This document shows positions 37,445 through 48,689 of a stretch of 64,000 nt of DNA, one piece after another. The notes beneath the pieces were generated by a model. The model made no database searches, was not told the origin of the DNA, and saw nothing but the letters and a program-made list of their open reading frames with translations. The translations under genes and the position numbers were made by a program. The stretch is taken from the NCBI RefSeq assembly GCF_000745425.1, contig NZ_KN050689.1:129955-193954 (forward strand), in the 5' to 3' direction. Source of the stretch: Beijerinckia mobilis. Its GTDB lineage: Bacteria > Pseudomonadota > Alphaproteobacteria > Rhizobiales > Beijerinckiaceae. Each line of letters opens with the position of its first letter. Within the stretch, counting starts at the first letter, position 1.

Positions 37445-38242
37445 TCACCAGCTTCCCGAGGCACCACCACCGCCGGATGATCCACCACCACCGGAAAAGC
37501 CTCCCCCAAAGCCGCCGCCGTCTCCGAAACCACCTCCGCCATAACCCCCGCCACCAAAACCGCCTCCGTTACGGCCCGATCCCAAAAGAACGCCGAGAAG
37601 GAAGGAAGCGAGATTGCTGCCGCGCGGCGATCGCGTCAGCAGGAAGAGGATGAAGATGAAAAAGAGGATTGCGACCCAGGGGATCGCCTCATCGGCCGGC
37701 GTTTCCCCTCGCGCCGCGCGCAAATCCGGACGTTTCTGCCATTCCTGCGCATCAGTCGAAAGAACGGCGATAATGTCATCAACCCCGCGATTGATGCCCC
37801 CACCGAAATCGCCGGTCTTGAAGCGCGGCGCCATGGCATTGGCGATCACGAGGCTCGAAAGAGCATCCGTCAGTGTTCCTTCAAGGCCATAGCCGACCTC
37901 GATCCTGACCCGTTTTTCCTTGGGCGCCACCAGGAGCAGAACACCATTGTTCTTTGCCTTTTCACCGAGACCCCAATGGCGGAACAGGAGATTGGCATAG
38001 TCCTCGATCTCCTGGCCCTGAAGCGAGGGGACCGTCGCAACGACGAGCTGAATGCCGGATTTCTCTTCGAGCGCCTGCAGTTTGGTCTCGATCGATGCGC
38101 TCACCGCTGGCGGAATGATGCCGGCATTATCGACGATGCGCCCGGTCAGAGGTGGAAAATCGAGGGCGAAGGCAAGACCGGCGAGACTGAGAAACAGCAA
38201 CGCACCGGCAACGAGCCGGGAGAAGAGCGCACGGGTGGACAT
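37445..38242 (-). CDS. TPM-domain protein with glycine-rich C-terminus (YgcG-like)
   Basis: A 265-aa exported TPM protein. After the signal segment LVAGALLFLSLAGLAFA come the family motifs FPPLTGRIVDNAGII, GIQLVVATVPSLQGQEIEDYAN, NGVLLLVAPKEKRVRIEVGYGLEG and LTDALSSLVI. A membrane helix at about residues 195-210 (VAILFFIFILFLLT) is followed by a tail of about 50 residues made almost only of Gly, Ser and Phe/Tyr. The ATG at 38242 was chosen over 38320 because it directly precedes the signal sequence. TPM and LemA genes are often neighbours, as here. Confidence 0.85.
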   Translation of the reverse strand: MSTRALFSRLVAGALLFLSLAGLAFALDFPPLTGRIVDNAGIIPPAVSASIETKLQALEEKSGIQLVVATVPSLQGQEIEDYANLLFRHWGLGEKAKNNGVLLLVAPKEKRVRIEVGYGLEGTLTDALSSLVIANAMAPRFKTGDFGGGINRGVDDIIAVLSTDAQEWQKRPDLRAARGETPADEAIPWVAILFFIFILFLLTRSPRGSNLASFLLGVLLGSGRNGGGFGGGGYGGGGFGDGGGFGGGFSGGGGSSGGGGASGSW

Positions 38243-38504
38243 CGCGTTCCGGCGACCCTGCATTCGAGAAAATGCCGCGTTTCGCATGCGTTGTTCCACC
38301 TGAAAATTCGATCGTTCCAATTCTGATATGGAATGATCAGCGCCCTATGCGCTCATGCACTTTCCTCGCGGCACAATCGAGGTGGATCGGAAGCCTACTT
38401 ATCCAAGACTCCCGATCCCACGGGCCAGAAAAGCCTGTCCGGAAGGACCCAATCCGATCGGTGAGCCGGCATAGCCATGGCACACCCTGTCGTGCATTCT
38501 CCGG

Positions 38505-38608
38505 CTAGAGCATGTTCGGATGTTTCCGAACTGCTCCACGGGAAAAATTAGAGCATTTTCAACTCATTTGACTCGCGAAGCGATTCATTCCGAACCGAAA
38601 ATGCTCTA
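38505..38608. repeat. Two-module dispersed palindromic repeat, modules in reverse order
   Basis: Module 2 (TAGAGCATGTTCGGA...TCCGAACTGCTCC, 38505-38536, diverged) comes first and module 1 (TAGAGCATTTTC...GAAAATGCTCTA, 38549-38608) second. It lies between lemA and the TPM gene, in a 373-base gap that otherwise holds nothing recognisable. Confidence 0.75.
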
Positions 38609-38615
38609 GCTTGAT

Positions 38616-39239
38616 TTATTTGCCGAATTTGACCTGCGGCGGCGTCTGCGCCTGATCCGTCGCGGAAAATTCCGCCATCGGCTTGGTGCCGCGGAAGATC
38701 GTCTGCGCCCAGAGAATTGTCGGGAACGTCCGCAAGGTCGTGTTGAAGGTCCGCACGGCCTCGATGTAATCGCGCCGCGCGACGGCAATGCGATTCTCCG
38801 TCCCTTCAAGCTGCGATTGCAGCGCGAGAAAATTCTGGTTCGATTTCAGGTCGGGATAATTTTCCGTGACCGCGAGAAGCCGGCCGAGAGCGCCGCTCAA
38901 TTGATTCTGGGCATCTTGAAACTGTTTCAGCTTTTCCGGATCCGTCAGTTGCGAGGCATCCACTTTCACGGCGGTCGCCTTGGCACGCGCCTCGACCACG
39001 GCGGTCAGCACGTCTTTTTCCTGATTCGCGTAGCCCTGAACTGTGGCGACCAGATTGGGAATGAGATCGGCACGGCGCTGATATTGATTTTGCACGTCCG
39101 ACCAGCGCGCCTTGGCCTGTTCCTCGAGTGTCGGAATCGTATTGTAGCCACAGGCTGATACGGTTAGCCCGAGCAGGATCGCGACAAGGATGGAACGCAG
39201 GCGGAGCAGGGAAAACGGATGAAGACTTGTCGAAATCAT
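38616..39239 (-). CDS. lemA: LemA family lipoprotein
   Basis: A 207-aa coiled-coil LemA protein. The N-terminus has a hydrophobic segment ending in a lipobox (LTVSAC, Cys30), so the mature protein is probably lipid-anchored. The core has IPTLEEQAKARWSDVQNQYQRR, ADLIPNLVATVQGYANQEKDVL, and ENYPDLKSNQNFLALQSQLEGTENRIAVARRDY, the family signature. Its function is not settled. It lies upstream of two TPM genes on the same strand, but the intervening repeat may separate the transcripts. Confidence 0.92.
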   Translation of the reverse strand: MISTSLHPFSLLRLRSILVAILLGLTVSACGYNTIPTLEEQAKARWSDVQNQYQRRADLIPNLVATVQGYANQEKDVLTAVVEARAKATAVKVDASQLTDPEKLKQFQDAQNQLSGALGRLLAVTENYPDLKSNQNFLALQSQLEGTENRIAVARRDYIEAVRTFNTTLRTFPTILWAQTIFRGTKPMAEFSATDQAQTPPQVKFGK

Positions 39240-40214
39240 GAATAATCCTCCAAGACGCGCAAAGTTTTAGGCTGTCTCACCAATGAAGGAAAGGCCCAGC
39301 GATTTCTTTGGACAGTATTGTTTCAAGGAATGGCCCTCACCATGAATTGACTCATCATGACGGAAATTCTGGATTATCTTCGTCGGGAAACTGAAAAAGA
39401 GCCACGTTCAAGATGGACTGCAAGATTCGCAGATTGCATTGACACGTCCAGGAATAGCTTTGACCACAGCTTTCTCTTTCTGAAAAAGGGTGAACCCTTC
39501 AAGAAAGGGCATCGCTATGCCTGTCGGTTCATCTGGAAAAAACTTTTCCACATTGGGCTATTTCGAGAATGCTTTATGCCGGAGGTAGTTTGTTTCATCT
39601 TTACGTCATGACCTGTGCCACCAAGTCAGGGATGATGTCTGTGTTCTCAATTTCCCCTCATGATCAGCATTTTTTACGATGAATTTCTTTTTGCGATGAA
39701 TGTTAAAGCGATTTTTCAGCTTTGCCTGCACCAGAAAATACACGTTTTACTGGCTTTTCAAATAAAGACCGGTCGCGAAGGTCATCGGGGATCAGCCGCA
39801 TCGCCTGCTTTGAGCAGAGACAGGAGAATGAGAGAAAGATACTTTATGGAAAGACTTTGACGTCAGGGTTACGAGCCCAATACAGGTCTCGTTGATCACC
39901 ACCGATCGTAATCATTCAGGCTAGTGGAAAATCCAACGGCTCCGCTGGGAAAGTCTTTTTACCAAATCCGAGTCTATAGCTCGGCAATACTCAAAAAACA
40001 GTGGGGAAATGCAATCATCATGGGCTGCCCTTCTATTTTATCATTCACAATATTTTCCCGTTGGAAAGGGTTGCCGCTTGCGTCAAATTTGCCAGAAGTG
40101 TTCCGAATCATTTCAACGGAGAGCACCGATACACGGCGCATTCAATTCGGTTGCATCCGCTTCTCGTGGCAATCGAGCCTTTTCTTTTCAAGGAAGATCA
40201 CTGCGTTATCCGAG
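39240..40214. other. AT-rich intergenic region, no supported gene
   Basis: Nearly 1 kb between lemA and the DUF1223 gene. An 84-codon frame at 39357-39611 and the upstream extension of the DUF1223 frame have no recognisable sequence or good ribosome site. No repeat copy, tRNA or clear hairpin was seen. It may contain decayed genes. Confidence 0.45.
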
Positions 40215-41006
40215 ATGAATTCAAGACCGCAAAACTCCCTTCGTTCGAAGGCTTTGCCGATTTTTGGGGTTCTCCTTGTGTTTGGAGCAATAATCGGGGG
40301 AGCAACAATCGGGATTGAGGCGCAGGCAGGTGCGATCGGGGATTATTCCTACCAGGGTCCGCGCAACGTCCTTGAATTATTCACGAGCCAGGGATGCGCT
40401 TCCTGTGAGCCGGCGGACAAACTGCTCTCCTCGATGGCGCGCCGCCCCGAGCTTCTGGTTCTTTCCCTACCCATCGATTATTGGGACTATTATGGCTGGA
40501 AGGATACGCTCGCCGACCCCGCCTTCACTGCCAGGCAAAGAGCCTATGCGACGGCCCGTGGCGACCGTCAGATCTATACGCCACAGACCATCATCGATGG
40601 CGTTGTACCAATTGTAGGCAGTGACGCCGAAAAGATCGGGGAGGTGCTGCACCAACGTGCGGCGGCTGCGAATTCACATTGGATCCCGATCCGTTTGAGC
40701 GATTCCGGATCCAGGGTGCATGTTTCCATTGGCGCCGGAGCAGAGGAATCAGCCTCGGTCTTCCTGCTGAGCGTCGACCCGGTCAGCACGGTGCAGATCC
40801 GGCGCGGTGAAAATGCCGGGCGCTCCGCCACCTATACGAATGTCGTAAAAAGGATCCAGAAGATCGGCGAGTGGGACGGTTCGGTAAGAGATATTGACAT
40901 TCCCAAGCCCGTCGATGCGAAAAACGGCTATGTGATTTTGTTGCAGCGCGGTGATCTGGCGCGGCCCGGTGAAATTCTCGGCGCGGCCAAGACACCTGGA
41001 CTTTGA
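40215..41006 (+). CDS. DUF1223 secreted thioredoxin-like protein
   Basis: A 263-aa protein of the DUF1223 family, common in alphaproteobacteria. After a membrane/signal segment (FGVLLVFGAIIGGATIGI) it has the defining start of the domain, VLELFTSQGCASCEPADKLL, with a CxxC pair in a thioredoxin-like context. It continues with LSLPIDYWDYYGWKDTLADPAFTARQRAYA and YTPQTIIDGVVPIVGSD. A redox function is plausible but unproven. ATG 40215 was chosen because the longer frame from 39924 adds low-complexity, non-conserved residues. Confidence 0.85.
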   Translation: MNSRPQNSLRSKALPIFGVLLVFGAIIGGATIGIEAQAGAIGDYSYQGPRNVLELFTSQGCASCEPADKLLSSMARRPELLVLSLPIDYWDYYGWKDTLADPAFTARQRAYATARGDRQIYTPQTIIDGVVPIVGSDAEKIGEVLHQRAAAANSHWIPIRLSDSGSRVHVSIGAGAEESASVFLLSVDPVSTVQIRRGENAGRSATYTNVVKRIQKIGEWDGSVRDIDIPKPVDAKNGYVILLQRGDLARPGEILGAAKTPGL

Positions 41007-41527
41007 CGTTTCGCCCGACCACTCAAGATTGCGATGTCACGGATTTTGGTTGCGAGCCAATCTTCCCTGGAACAAACTGCCCTGGTCAGTCCCCCGATCC
41101 TCTCTGACTTTCGTAAACGGGCGCAATCATCCGGCAATGAATCAGAGTTTAAAAAGACAATCCCTGTCCGAAAGGGAAATCGCTGTATCACGAGGAATTG
41201 AAAGAATTTCAATCATCAAATGATACCAAATGCGAACCGGAGAAATCGGCCTTAGAGGCCGAAATTGTCGACAGTCCCAGCCAATATTCCAGCTTTGCTC
41301 ATGCAATGAATATTTGATCGGCATCCATTTCCAGGTAAACAGTCACTGACTGGCGTTTATTGAGATGATTTTAATAAAATTGCGTCTGATTAAGGTCGGA
41401 TCCTGCTGATAGGACTGAGCAGATTTGGTCTCTTCGGCGGTTAGGCCCGCGCGAGGCGGAGCGGCGGCTTTCGAGCCAAGCCTCACTGATTACAATCGGT
41501 CGTGATCAGCGAGATCTGGAATGAGAC
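41007..41527. other. Intergenic region, nothing convincing
   Basis: About 520 AT-rich bases between the DUF1223 and IalB-type genes. A short hairpin (TCGGCCT/AGGCCGA, 41246-41262) may mark the end of the DUF1223 transcript, but it lies 240 bases downstream and has no T run. Confidence 0.4.
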
Positions 41528-42361
41528 ATGGTTTTGGAGTTGTTTCGTCTTATGAATGCGTCGCTTTTCTTGCCCCGGACCGCGGATCGCAACCAAGCCA
41601 TTGTGTCTTCCGCTTTCGTCCAGCCAACCAACGTCAATGCTTTTTCCCCGAGCAAACGCAACCGTTTCGGAAGCGTTCTGTTCGGAATGGCAATGACCGT
41701 CGCGGCCCATCTCGTGGCCCAAGTCTCAATCAGCGCCTCGATCAGCGTCTCGGCCAATGCAGCAGCGCTTTCACCTGGCGTTGCGGCGATAGAGCCTTCC
41801 GGATGGGATGGCGGCACCCTGCATGGCACAAGCGGGAACCATAATTATATACAGGAAGCGCGGGCGAGCCATTCCAACAAAGCTAAAGACAACGCCAAAA
41901 CCGAATCCAAAGAGAAAAGCGGAAAGCCGGTACTCGTCGAGAGTTTCGGCGACTGGGGCGCCTATCTGGCGCAGGGAAAGACCAAGACCTGCTACGCCTT
42001 GGCCATGCCGAAGGAGCGCCTGCCCGCCAAACTGAAGCGAGATCCGGCCTATATTTTCATTTCCCATCGGCCTGCGGAAAATGTCCACAACGAAGTTTCG
42101 ATCATCATGGGATTTGCGATGAAGGATGGCAGCAATGCCTCGGCCGAAATCGGCAATACCTCCTTCGATCTTGTGGTGAAAGGCACCAATGCCTGGGTCA
42201 AGAATCCAGCCCAGGAGACTCCGTTCATAGAAACGATGAAGAAAGGCTCGAAGCTTGTCATTCGTGCCCCTTCGATCAAGGGTAATGTCACAACCGATGT
42301 CTATTCGTTGAAGGGGCTCAGCCAGGCCCTCGACCGAATCCAGAAAGATTGTTCCAAATAA
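41528..42361 (+). CDS. Invasion-associated locus B (IalB) family protein
   Basis: A 277-aa exported protein whose second half is an IalB domain: LVESFGDWGAYLAQGKTKTCYAL, AYIFISHRPAENVHNEVSIIMGFAM, FDLVVKGTNAWVKNPAQE and FIETMKKGSKLVIRAPS. The N-terminal 110 residues include a late hydrophobic signal segment (VLFGMAMTVAAHLVAQVSI) and a Lys/Ser-rich linker. IalB-type proteins are periplasmic or envelope proteins widespread in non-pathogenic Hyphomicrobiales, so the name says little about virulence. The start may instead be ATG 41552. Confidence 0.82.
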   Translation: MVLELFRLMNASLFLPRTADRNQAIVSSAFVQPTNVNAFSPSKRNRFGSVLFGMAMTVAAHLVAQVSISASISVSANAAALSPGVAAIEPSGWDGGTLHGTSGNHNYIQEARASHSNKAKDNAKTESKEKSGKPVLVESFGDWGAYLAQGKTKTCYALAMPKERLPAKLKRDPAYIFISHRPAENVHNEVSIIMGFAMKDGSNASAEIGNTSFDLVVKGTNAWVKNPAQETPFIETMKKGSKLVIRAPSIKGNVTTDVYSLKGLSQALDRIQKDCSK

Positions 42362-42924
42362 AGAACAGTCGCAATATTTCTTCCAAAATCGCGCAATACG
42401 TTCCGGTGTAGACTGTACAACTATTTGAATTTTTTGAAGGCTTCAAATAGATCAACAGATTTTTGCATCGGACTTGCTGCAGTGCAAAAGCGGTAATTCA
42501 TGGGCGTTTTGTGTAGAAATACACAAAACATAGAATAATTTACAGAATCAAATCTATCCTTCAGCTTGGCCATCAAGTCAAAAGTTCGAAATTTTCCTAC
42601 CTAAGCCATTTTTGTCTTGCTACGCTCTTTGTAAAAATATTATGGGCTGATCTTCCCCCTTGGGAAATTATGACGCATATTAAGGCAACCAGAGCCTTTC
42701 CATTAAGGAAAGAATCATCTCGCCCGACTGGAAAAAAGCTCAAAAAATACGCTTCGGTTGCCAGGATAAGGGGCGGCGGCGACGGTTCACGACTGTCATC
42801 CCGATGTGTCGGATGTGCAATACACACGCGTTATGTTCATGTTTTCAACCTGGATTTCAAGATTTCGAGTCCGCTGAAAATTCTTCCCGGGTGCCGCGGC
42901 TGACAATATTGGGGAGGGCCCTTG
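42362..42924. other. Intergenic region upstream of acs
   Basis: About 560 AT-rich bases. No gene, repeat copy or clear promoter was recognised. It presumably carries the acs promoter and leader; the last bases hold the strong GGGGAGGG ribosome site for acs at 42911-42918. Confidence 0.4.
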
Positions 42925-44862
<1,938 letters not shown>

Positions 44863-45412
44863 ATGAGACGCCGGTGCCGTCTGGACTATCCACACGGCAC
44901 CGCCCCATTGCGGATCGCATAAGCTCAATGAGCGATGCTCCCTAGTTTCTAAATCTATCAAACCGGAAAGCAGGTGCTGCTTTCCGGTTTTTTATTCGAG
45001 CACATTGCTCGATAGTTTCAGAATCGCTCCGCTTAAACAGCGAGGGAATTTTCAATCCTTTCGATTCACTCTTCGAATCAAAAAGCCTTTGGTCCCTGTG
45101 CATCGCAGCGGCGACATTACGTCAATCGGCGGAGCCTCATGCGCCCACGCTGAGGGATGAACCAGGCAATCAGCGAGATTCGCAATAAGCCTCTGCCAGC
45201 CCTGTCGATCGTTACAAGCTTTTCTTTGGAAGTGATCTTGACCACCCCGATCACAAAGCCGATACTGAAGGGCAAAACTGCGGCACACATGCCACAGTTT
45301 CGCAACATTTGAAGTAAGGCTTCAGGTTTAACTCCCTGTAAGCAATAGTCCCTGATACTTTGGCGCAGCTGCAGAATTCGCGGCCGTAACCCGTCCAGGT
45401 TTCGAGGGCGTC
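44863..45412. other. Intergenic region between acs and the L,D-transpeptidase gene
   Basis: About 550 bases. Apart from the acs terminator, a weak relative of the dispersed repeat (GAGCACATTGCTCGATAG) occurs near 44999-45016. No gene was supported. Confidence 0.4.
44960..44995 (+). terminator. Intrinsic terminator of acs
   Basis: A 14-bp perfect stem (AAACCGGAAAGCAG against CTGCTTTCCGGTTT) with a 3-base loop is followed by a run of T, about 100 bases after the acs stop. This is the clearest Rho-independent terminator in the window. Confidence 0.92.
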
Positions 45413-45943
45413 ATGAATCAAGAAAAAAAACCGTATAAGCGATTTCAGTCGCTTGCTTTGTCTCTCTGTTTCCTTCTTGGCTTTCCCGCCATCGTCATGG
45501 CGCGGGACACCGTGAATGTTTCGCCCGAATATCCCGCCGGCATGATCATCATCAAACAGAAAGAGCGCAAGCTCTATCTGACCACTGGTGACGGCACCGC
45601 TATCAGCTATCCAATTGCCATCGGCAAGACCGGCAAGGCCTGGCGGGGTGAGACTTCCGTAGCCGGTAAATTCGTCCAGCCTGCCTGGTCGCCGCCGGAA
45701 GACGTGCGGCACGATCATCCGAATTTCCCAGATGTGATTCCAGGCGGCTCACCGAGCAATCCAATGGGAGCGGCTGCCATTACGCTCAATCTGTCGGAAG
45801 TTGCCATTCACGGCACGACCCAAACCATGCGCAAGTCGATTGGCAAGGCCGCCTCTTATGGCTGCATCCGCATGTATAATGAAGATGTTCTCGATCTCTA
45901 CGATCGTATCGATGTCGGGACCCGTGTCGTTGCCGTCCCATGA
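45413..45943 (+). CDS. L,D-transpeptidase (YkuD/ErfK family)
   Basis: A 176-aa exported enzyme. The signal segment LALSLCFLLGFPAIVMA is followed by the YkuD domain: GMIIIKQKERKLYLTTGDG, YPIAIGKTGKAWRG, PSNPMGAAAITL, and the catalytic motif HGTTQTMRKSIGKAASYGCIRM in two parts, with the catalytic cysteine in YGCIRM. L,D-transpeptidases form 3-3 cross-links or attach proteins to peptidoglycan in the periplasm. The gene is alone. Confidence 0.93.
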   Translation: MNQEKKPYKRFQSLALSLCFLLGFPAIVMARDTVNVSPEYPAGMIIIKQKERKLYLTTGDGTAISYPIAIGKTGKAWRGETSVAGKFVQPAWSPPEDVRHDHPNFPDVIPGGSPSNPMGAAAITLNLSEVAIHGTTQTMRKSIGKAASYGCIRMYNEDVLDLYDRIDVGTRVVAVP

Positions 45944-46064
45944 CGGAAAAATGAAAAATATCGTGCTCTGAGCAGGTTTAAGAGCAATATTCGTTATTTT
46001 CGTAAGTGCTTTACATTTTTCCGAAAAGTGCCATCCGCTTTTCGGCCTCTCGCCGTAATGGAAT

Positions 46065-46307
46065 CTATCGCGAGACCTGAACGATTTTATCGCGTCCTGT
46101 CTCGCCGCGAATGATCTCCAGGCTGGAAGGCGGAACACCGAAATGTTTCGCCAGCAGTTTCAGAACCTCCCGATTCGCCTTGCCGTTTTCCGGCGCTGTC
46201 GTCACATAGACGCGCAGGCGTTCGGTACCATCCTCCGACACTTCAATCACAACACGGTTGAATGAAGCCTTAGGGGTCACACGGACAGTGATGCGTGTCG
46301 GCGTCAT
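46065..46307 (-). CDS. DUF167 family protein (YggU-like)
   Basis: An 80-aa protein starting at ATG 46307 behind a strong GGGGGAG site. Conserved family features are ITVRVTPKASFNRVV, RLRVYVTTAPENGKANREVLKLLAKHFGV in pieces, and IIRGETGRDKIVQV. The function of DUF167 is unknown. The gene lies downstream of the phosphomannomutase gene on the same strand. Confidence 0.9.
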   Translation of the reverse strand: MTPTRITVRVTPKASFNRVVIEVSEDGTERLRVYVTTAPENGKANREVLKLLAKHFGVPPSSLEIIRGETGRDKIVQVSR

Positions 46308-46417
46308 ACGCTCCCCCTGATTTTGGAAGTTGCCCACAGTCCCGATCAAAAAAGAACGGACCACGAAAATATCGTGATCCGCGAGCTCTTGAATAATAAG
46401 CGCAACCTGCGATCGCG

Positions 46418-47917
46418 TTAAATCGTCTGATTATAAGCTCCGATGCCCGGATTTTCCCGTAACACGCCATCGACCGCAGCAAACATGTCGCGCATTCTCG
46501 TTTCCGACACCGGGCTCTCAACGACGACAACCAGTTCCGGCTTGTTGGAGGAAGCGCGCACCAGGCCCCAGGTGCCATCTTCCGTCGTGACGCGCACGCC
46601 ATTAACGGTGACGAGATCGCGGATCTTCTGACCAGTGAACAGATCGCCCTTGGCCTGCATCTCCTTGAAGCGATCGACGACTTTCTCGACGACATCATAT
46701 TTCTTCTCGTCGTCGCAATGCGGCGACATGGTCGGCGAGCCCCAGGTCTTCGGCAAAGCTTGATATAGGTCCGACATGCTCTTGTCAGGATTGCGGTCGA
46801 GCATGTCGAGCACATGGATCGCCGTCACGATACCATCGTCATAACCACGTCCGACCGGCGCATTGAAGAAGAAATGGCCGGATTTTTCGAAGCCAGCCAG
46901 AGCCTTGAGATCGGTCACCCGGCGCTTGATATAGGAATGACCGGTCTTCCAGTAATCGGCCTTGACTTCCTGTTTCAGCAATTCCGGATCGGTGGCGAAC
47001 AGACCCGTCGATTTGACATCGACCACGAAGGTCGATTGCGGATGCAGTTTCGACAGGTCACGGGCAAGCATGACACCGATCTTGTCGGCGAAAATCTCCT
47101 CGCCATGATTGTCGACGACGCCGCAGCGGTCTCCATCGCCATCGAATCCAAGGCCGAGGTCAGCGCCGGTCTCACGCACCTTATCCGCCATGGCATGCAA
47201 CATATGCAGGTCTTCGGGATTTGGATTGTAATGGGGGAAAGTATAATCGAGATCCGTATCGAGGGGAACGATCTCGCAACCGAGCTTCTCGATGACTTTC
47301 GGCGCAAAGGCGCCCGCCGTTCCATTGCCGCAGGCGACGACGACCTTGAGCTTGCGCTTGATCGGCGCACGGGTGGTGAGATCATTGATATAGACCGAGG
47401 GGAAATCCTCGACGAAACGATAGCTGCCGCCATCGGCATAGCGATAGGAACCGGACAGCACGATTTCCTTGAGCCGGCCCATTTCATCCGGCCCGAAAGT
47501 CACCGGCCGCTGCGCGCCCATCTTCACGCCGGTCCAGCCATTGTCATTATGCGACGCCGTCACCATAGCGACAGCCGGAACATCGAGCGCAAATTGCGCG
47601 AAATAAGCCATTGGCGAAAGCGCAAGGCCGATATCATGGACCCGCACACCCGCCGCCATCAGACCCGTGACCAGAGCTAGCTTGATCGATGCGGAATAGG
47701 AGCGGAAATCATGGCCCGTCACGATTTCCGGTGCCACGCCCATTTCCGCAAGCAAGGTGCCAAGGCCAAGCCCCAGCGCCTGCACGCCCATGAGATTAAT
47801 TTCCTTTTCGAAAAGCCAGCGCGCGTCATATTCGCGAAAGCCGGTCGCCTTGACCATAGGAGAGGATTCATAAGCATAAGTATTTGTTTGCAGGAATGGC
47901 GCGGGCTTCGGGAACAT
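46418..47917 (-). CDS. Phosphomannomutase/phosphoglucomutase
   Basis: A 499-aa alpha-D-phosphohexomutase that interconverts hexose 1- and 6-phosphates for surface polysaccharide precursors. Seen motifs are FREYDARWLFEKEIN, the phosphoserine loop VTASHNDNGWTGVKM (catalytic Ser), the Mg-binding GFDGDGDRCGVVD, the sugar-binding KSGHFFFN and a C-terminal phosphate-binding region (RASSNKPELVVVVES). It could feed the rhamnose and other sugar pathways, although it is 43 kb from rfbCBD. Substrate preference (mannose or glucose) cannot be read from the sequence. Confidence 0.9.
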   Translation of the reverse strand: MFPKPAPFLQTNTYAYESSPMVKATGFREYDARWLFEKEINLMGVQALGLGLGTLLAEMGVAPEIVTGHDFRSYSASIKLALVTGLMAAGVRVHDIGLALSPMAYFAQFALDVPAVAMVTASHNDNGWTGVKMGAQRPVTFGPDEMGRLKEIVLSGSYRYADGGSYRFVEDFPSVYINDLTTRAPIKRKLKVVVACGNGTAGAFAPKVIEKLGCEIVPLDTDLDYTFPHYNPNPEDLHMLHAMADKVRETGADLGLGFDGDGDRCGVVDNHGEEIFADKIGVMLARDLSKLHPQSTFVVDVKSTGLFATDPELLKQEVKADYWKTGHSYIKRRVTDLKALAGFEKSGHFFFNAPVGRGYDDGIVTAIHVLDMLDRNPDKSMSDLYQALPKTWGSPTMSPHCDDEKKYDVVEKVVDRFKEMQAKGDLFTGQKIRDLVTVNGVRVTTEDGTWGLVRASSNKPELVVVVESPVSETRMRDMFAAVDGVLRENPGIGAYNQTI

Positions 47918-48689
47918 GAATCATCCTTCAATAGGCTTGAGAAAACGATGCGCTATTTGCATCGGCTCTCCTTGGAAACAATCGGCGGGAAGCAGGACGG
48001 GAAATAGCGAAGCCATCCCATGTCACCTCAAAACTCCCCGATAGAGCGCAATGCGCTGCATCAAAGTCATGAGCGATGCACACAATTCTTCTGAACGCAT
48101 CGCTTTTACGAAAAGGATTATCCGCTTTCTTGTTTGTACTGTTGTATTCGCCTCTTCTTAAAACGTGAGAATTCAGAGACACGAGAACTTGGAAACGCCA
48201 AAACTCGCGCGTCAGCATGGATAAAAGGCTCATCTTTAACTGACCAATTCAGCCCTCTCTTCAAACCCGGACTATCAAACTGCCCGGCCTTCAATAGGAA
48301 CCGAAGGTCCTTTCGCGTGACGAAGCGCTCGACAATTCTTGAAACGCAAACGTCCGCCTCAATTCTTCCCCGACAAAGGGGAACCACCAAGTGATTCCCT
48401 AATATATTCATTTTACAATTGGAAATCGCCAGATGCTTTCGTCATCGAAATATACTATATTGATTTTATTTAACTTTCTTGATTCTAGAGACACCAGGTG
48501 ATCCCCGTCGAGAGAAATAAATGCTCGCTTATTTCAATAGAATTATGAACAATTGTCCAATGAAAGGCAGCATTCGCTCAATTATCGGCCACAAAAACAC
48601 ATTGCGCGAAGAATCGGCCAGTCCACGCCCATCAACACTTATTCAAGAATTTGAAAACAATATGGTTTAAAAAAACATCCATGGTGCCG
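47918..48689. other. AT-rich intergenic region, no supported gene
   Basis: About 770 bases with several T- and A-rich tracts between the phosphomannomutase start and the aroE stop. Short frames at 47928-48411 are unconvincing. No tRNA, repeat copy or hairpin was identified. Confidence 0.45.

Noticed and set aside
37452..37580. Short tandem-like repeats resembling a CRISPR or minisatellite
   Set aside because: They are codons of the glycine-rich tail of the TPM protein, with irregular units and no spacers.
39357..39611. 84-codon plus-strand frame
   Set aside because: No family, no clear ribosome site, in an AT-rich spacer with stop codons in the neighbouring frames.
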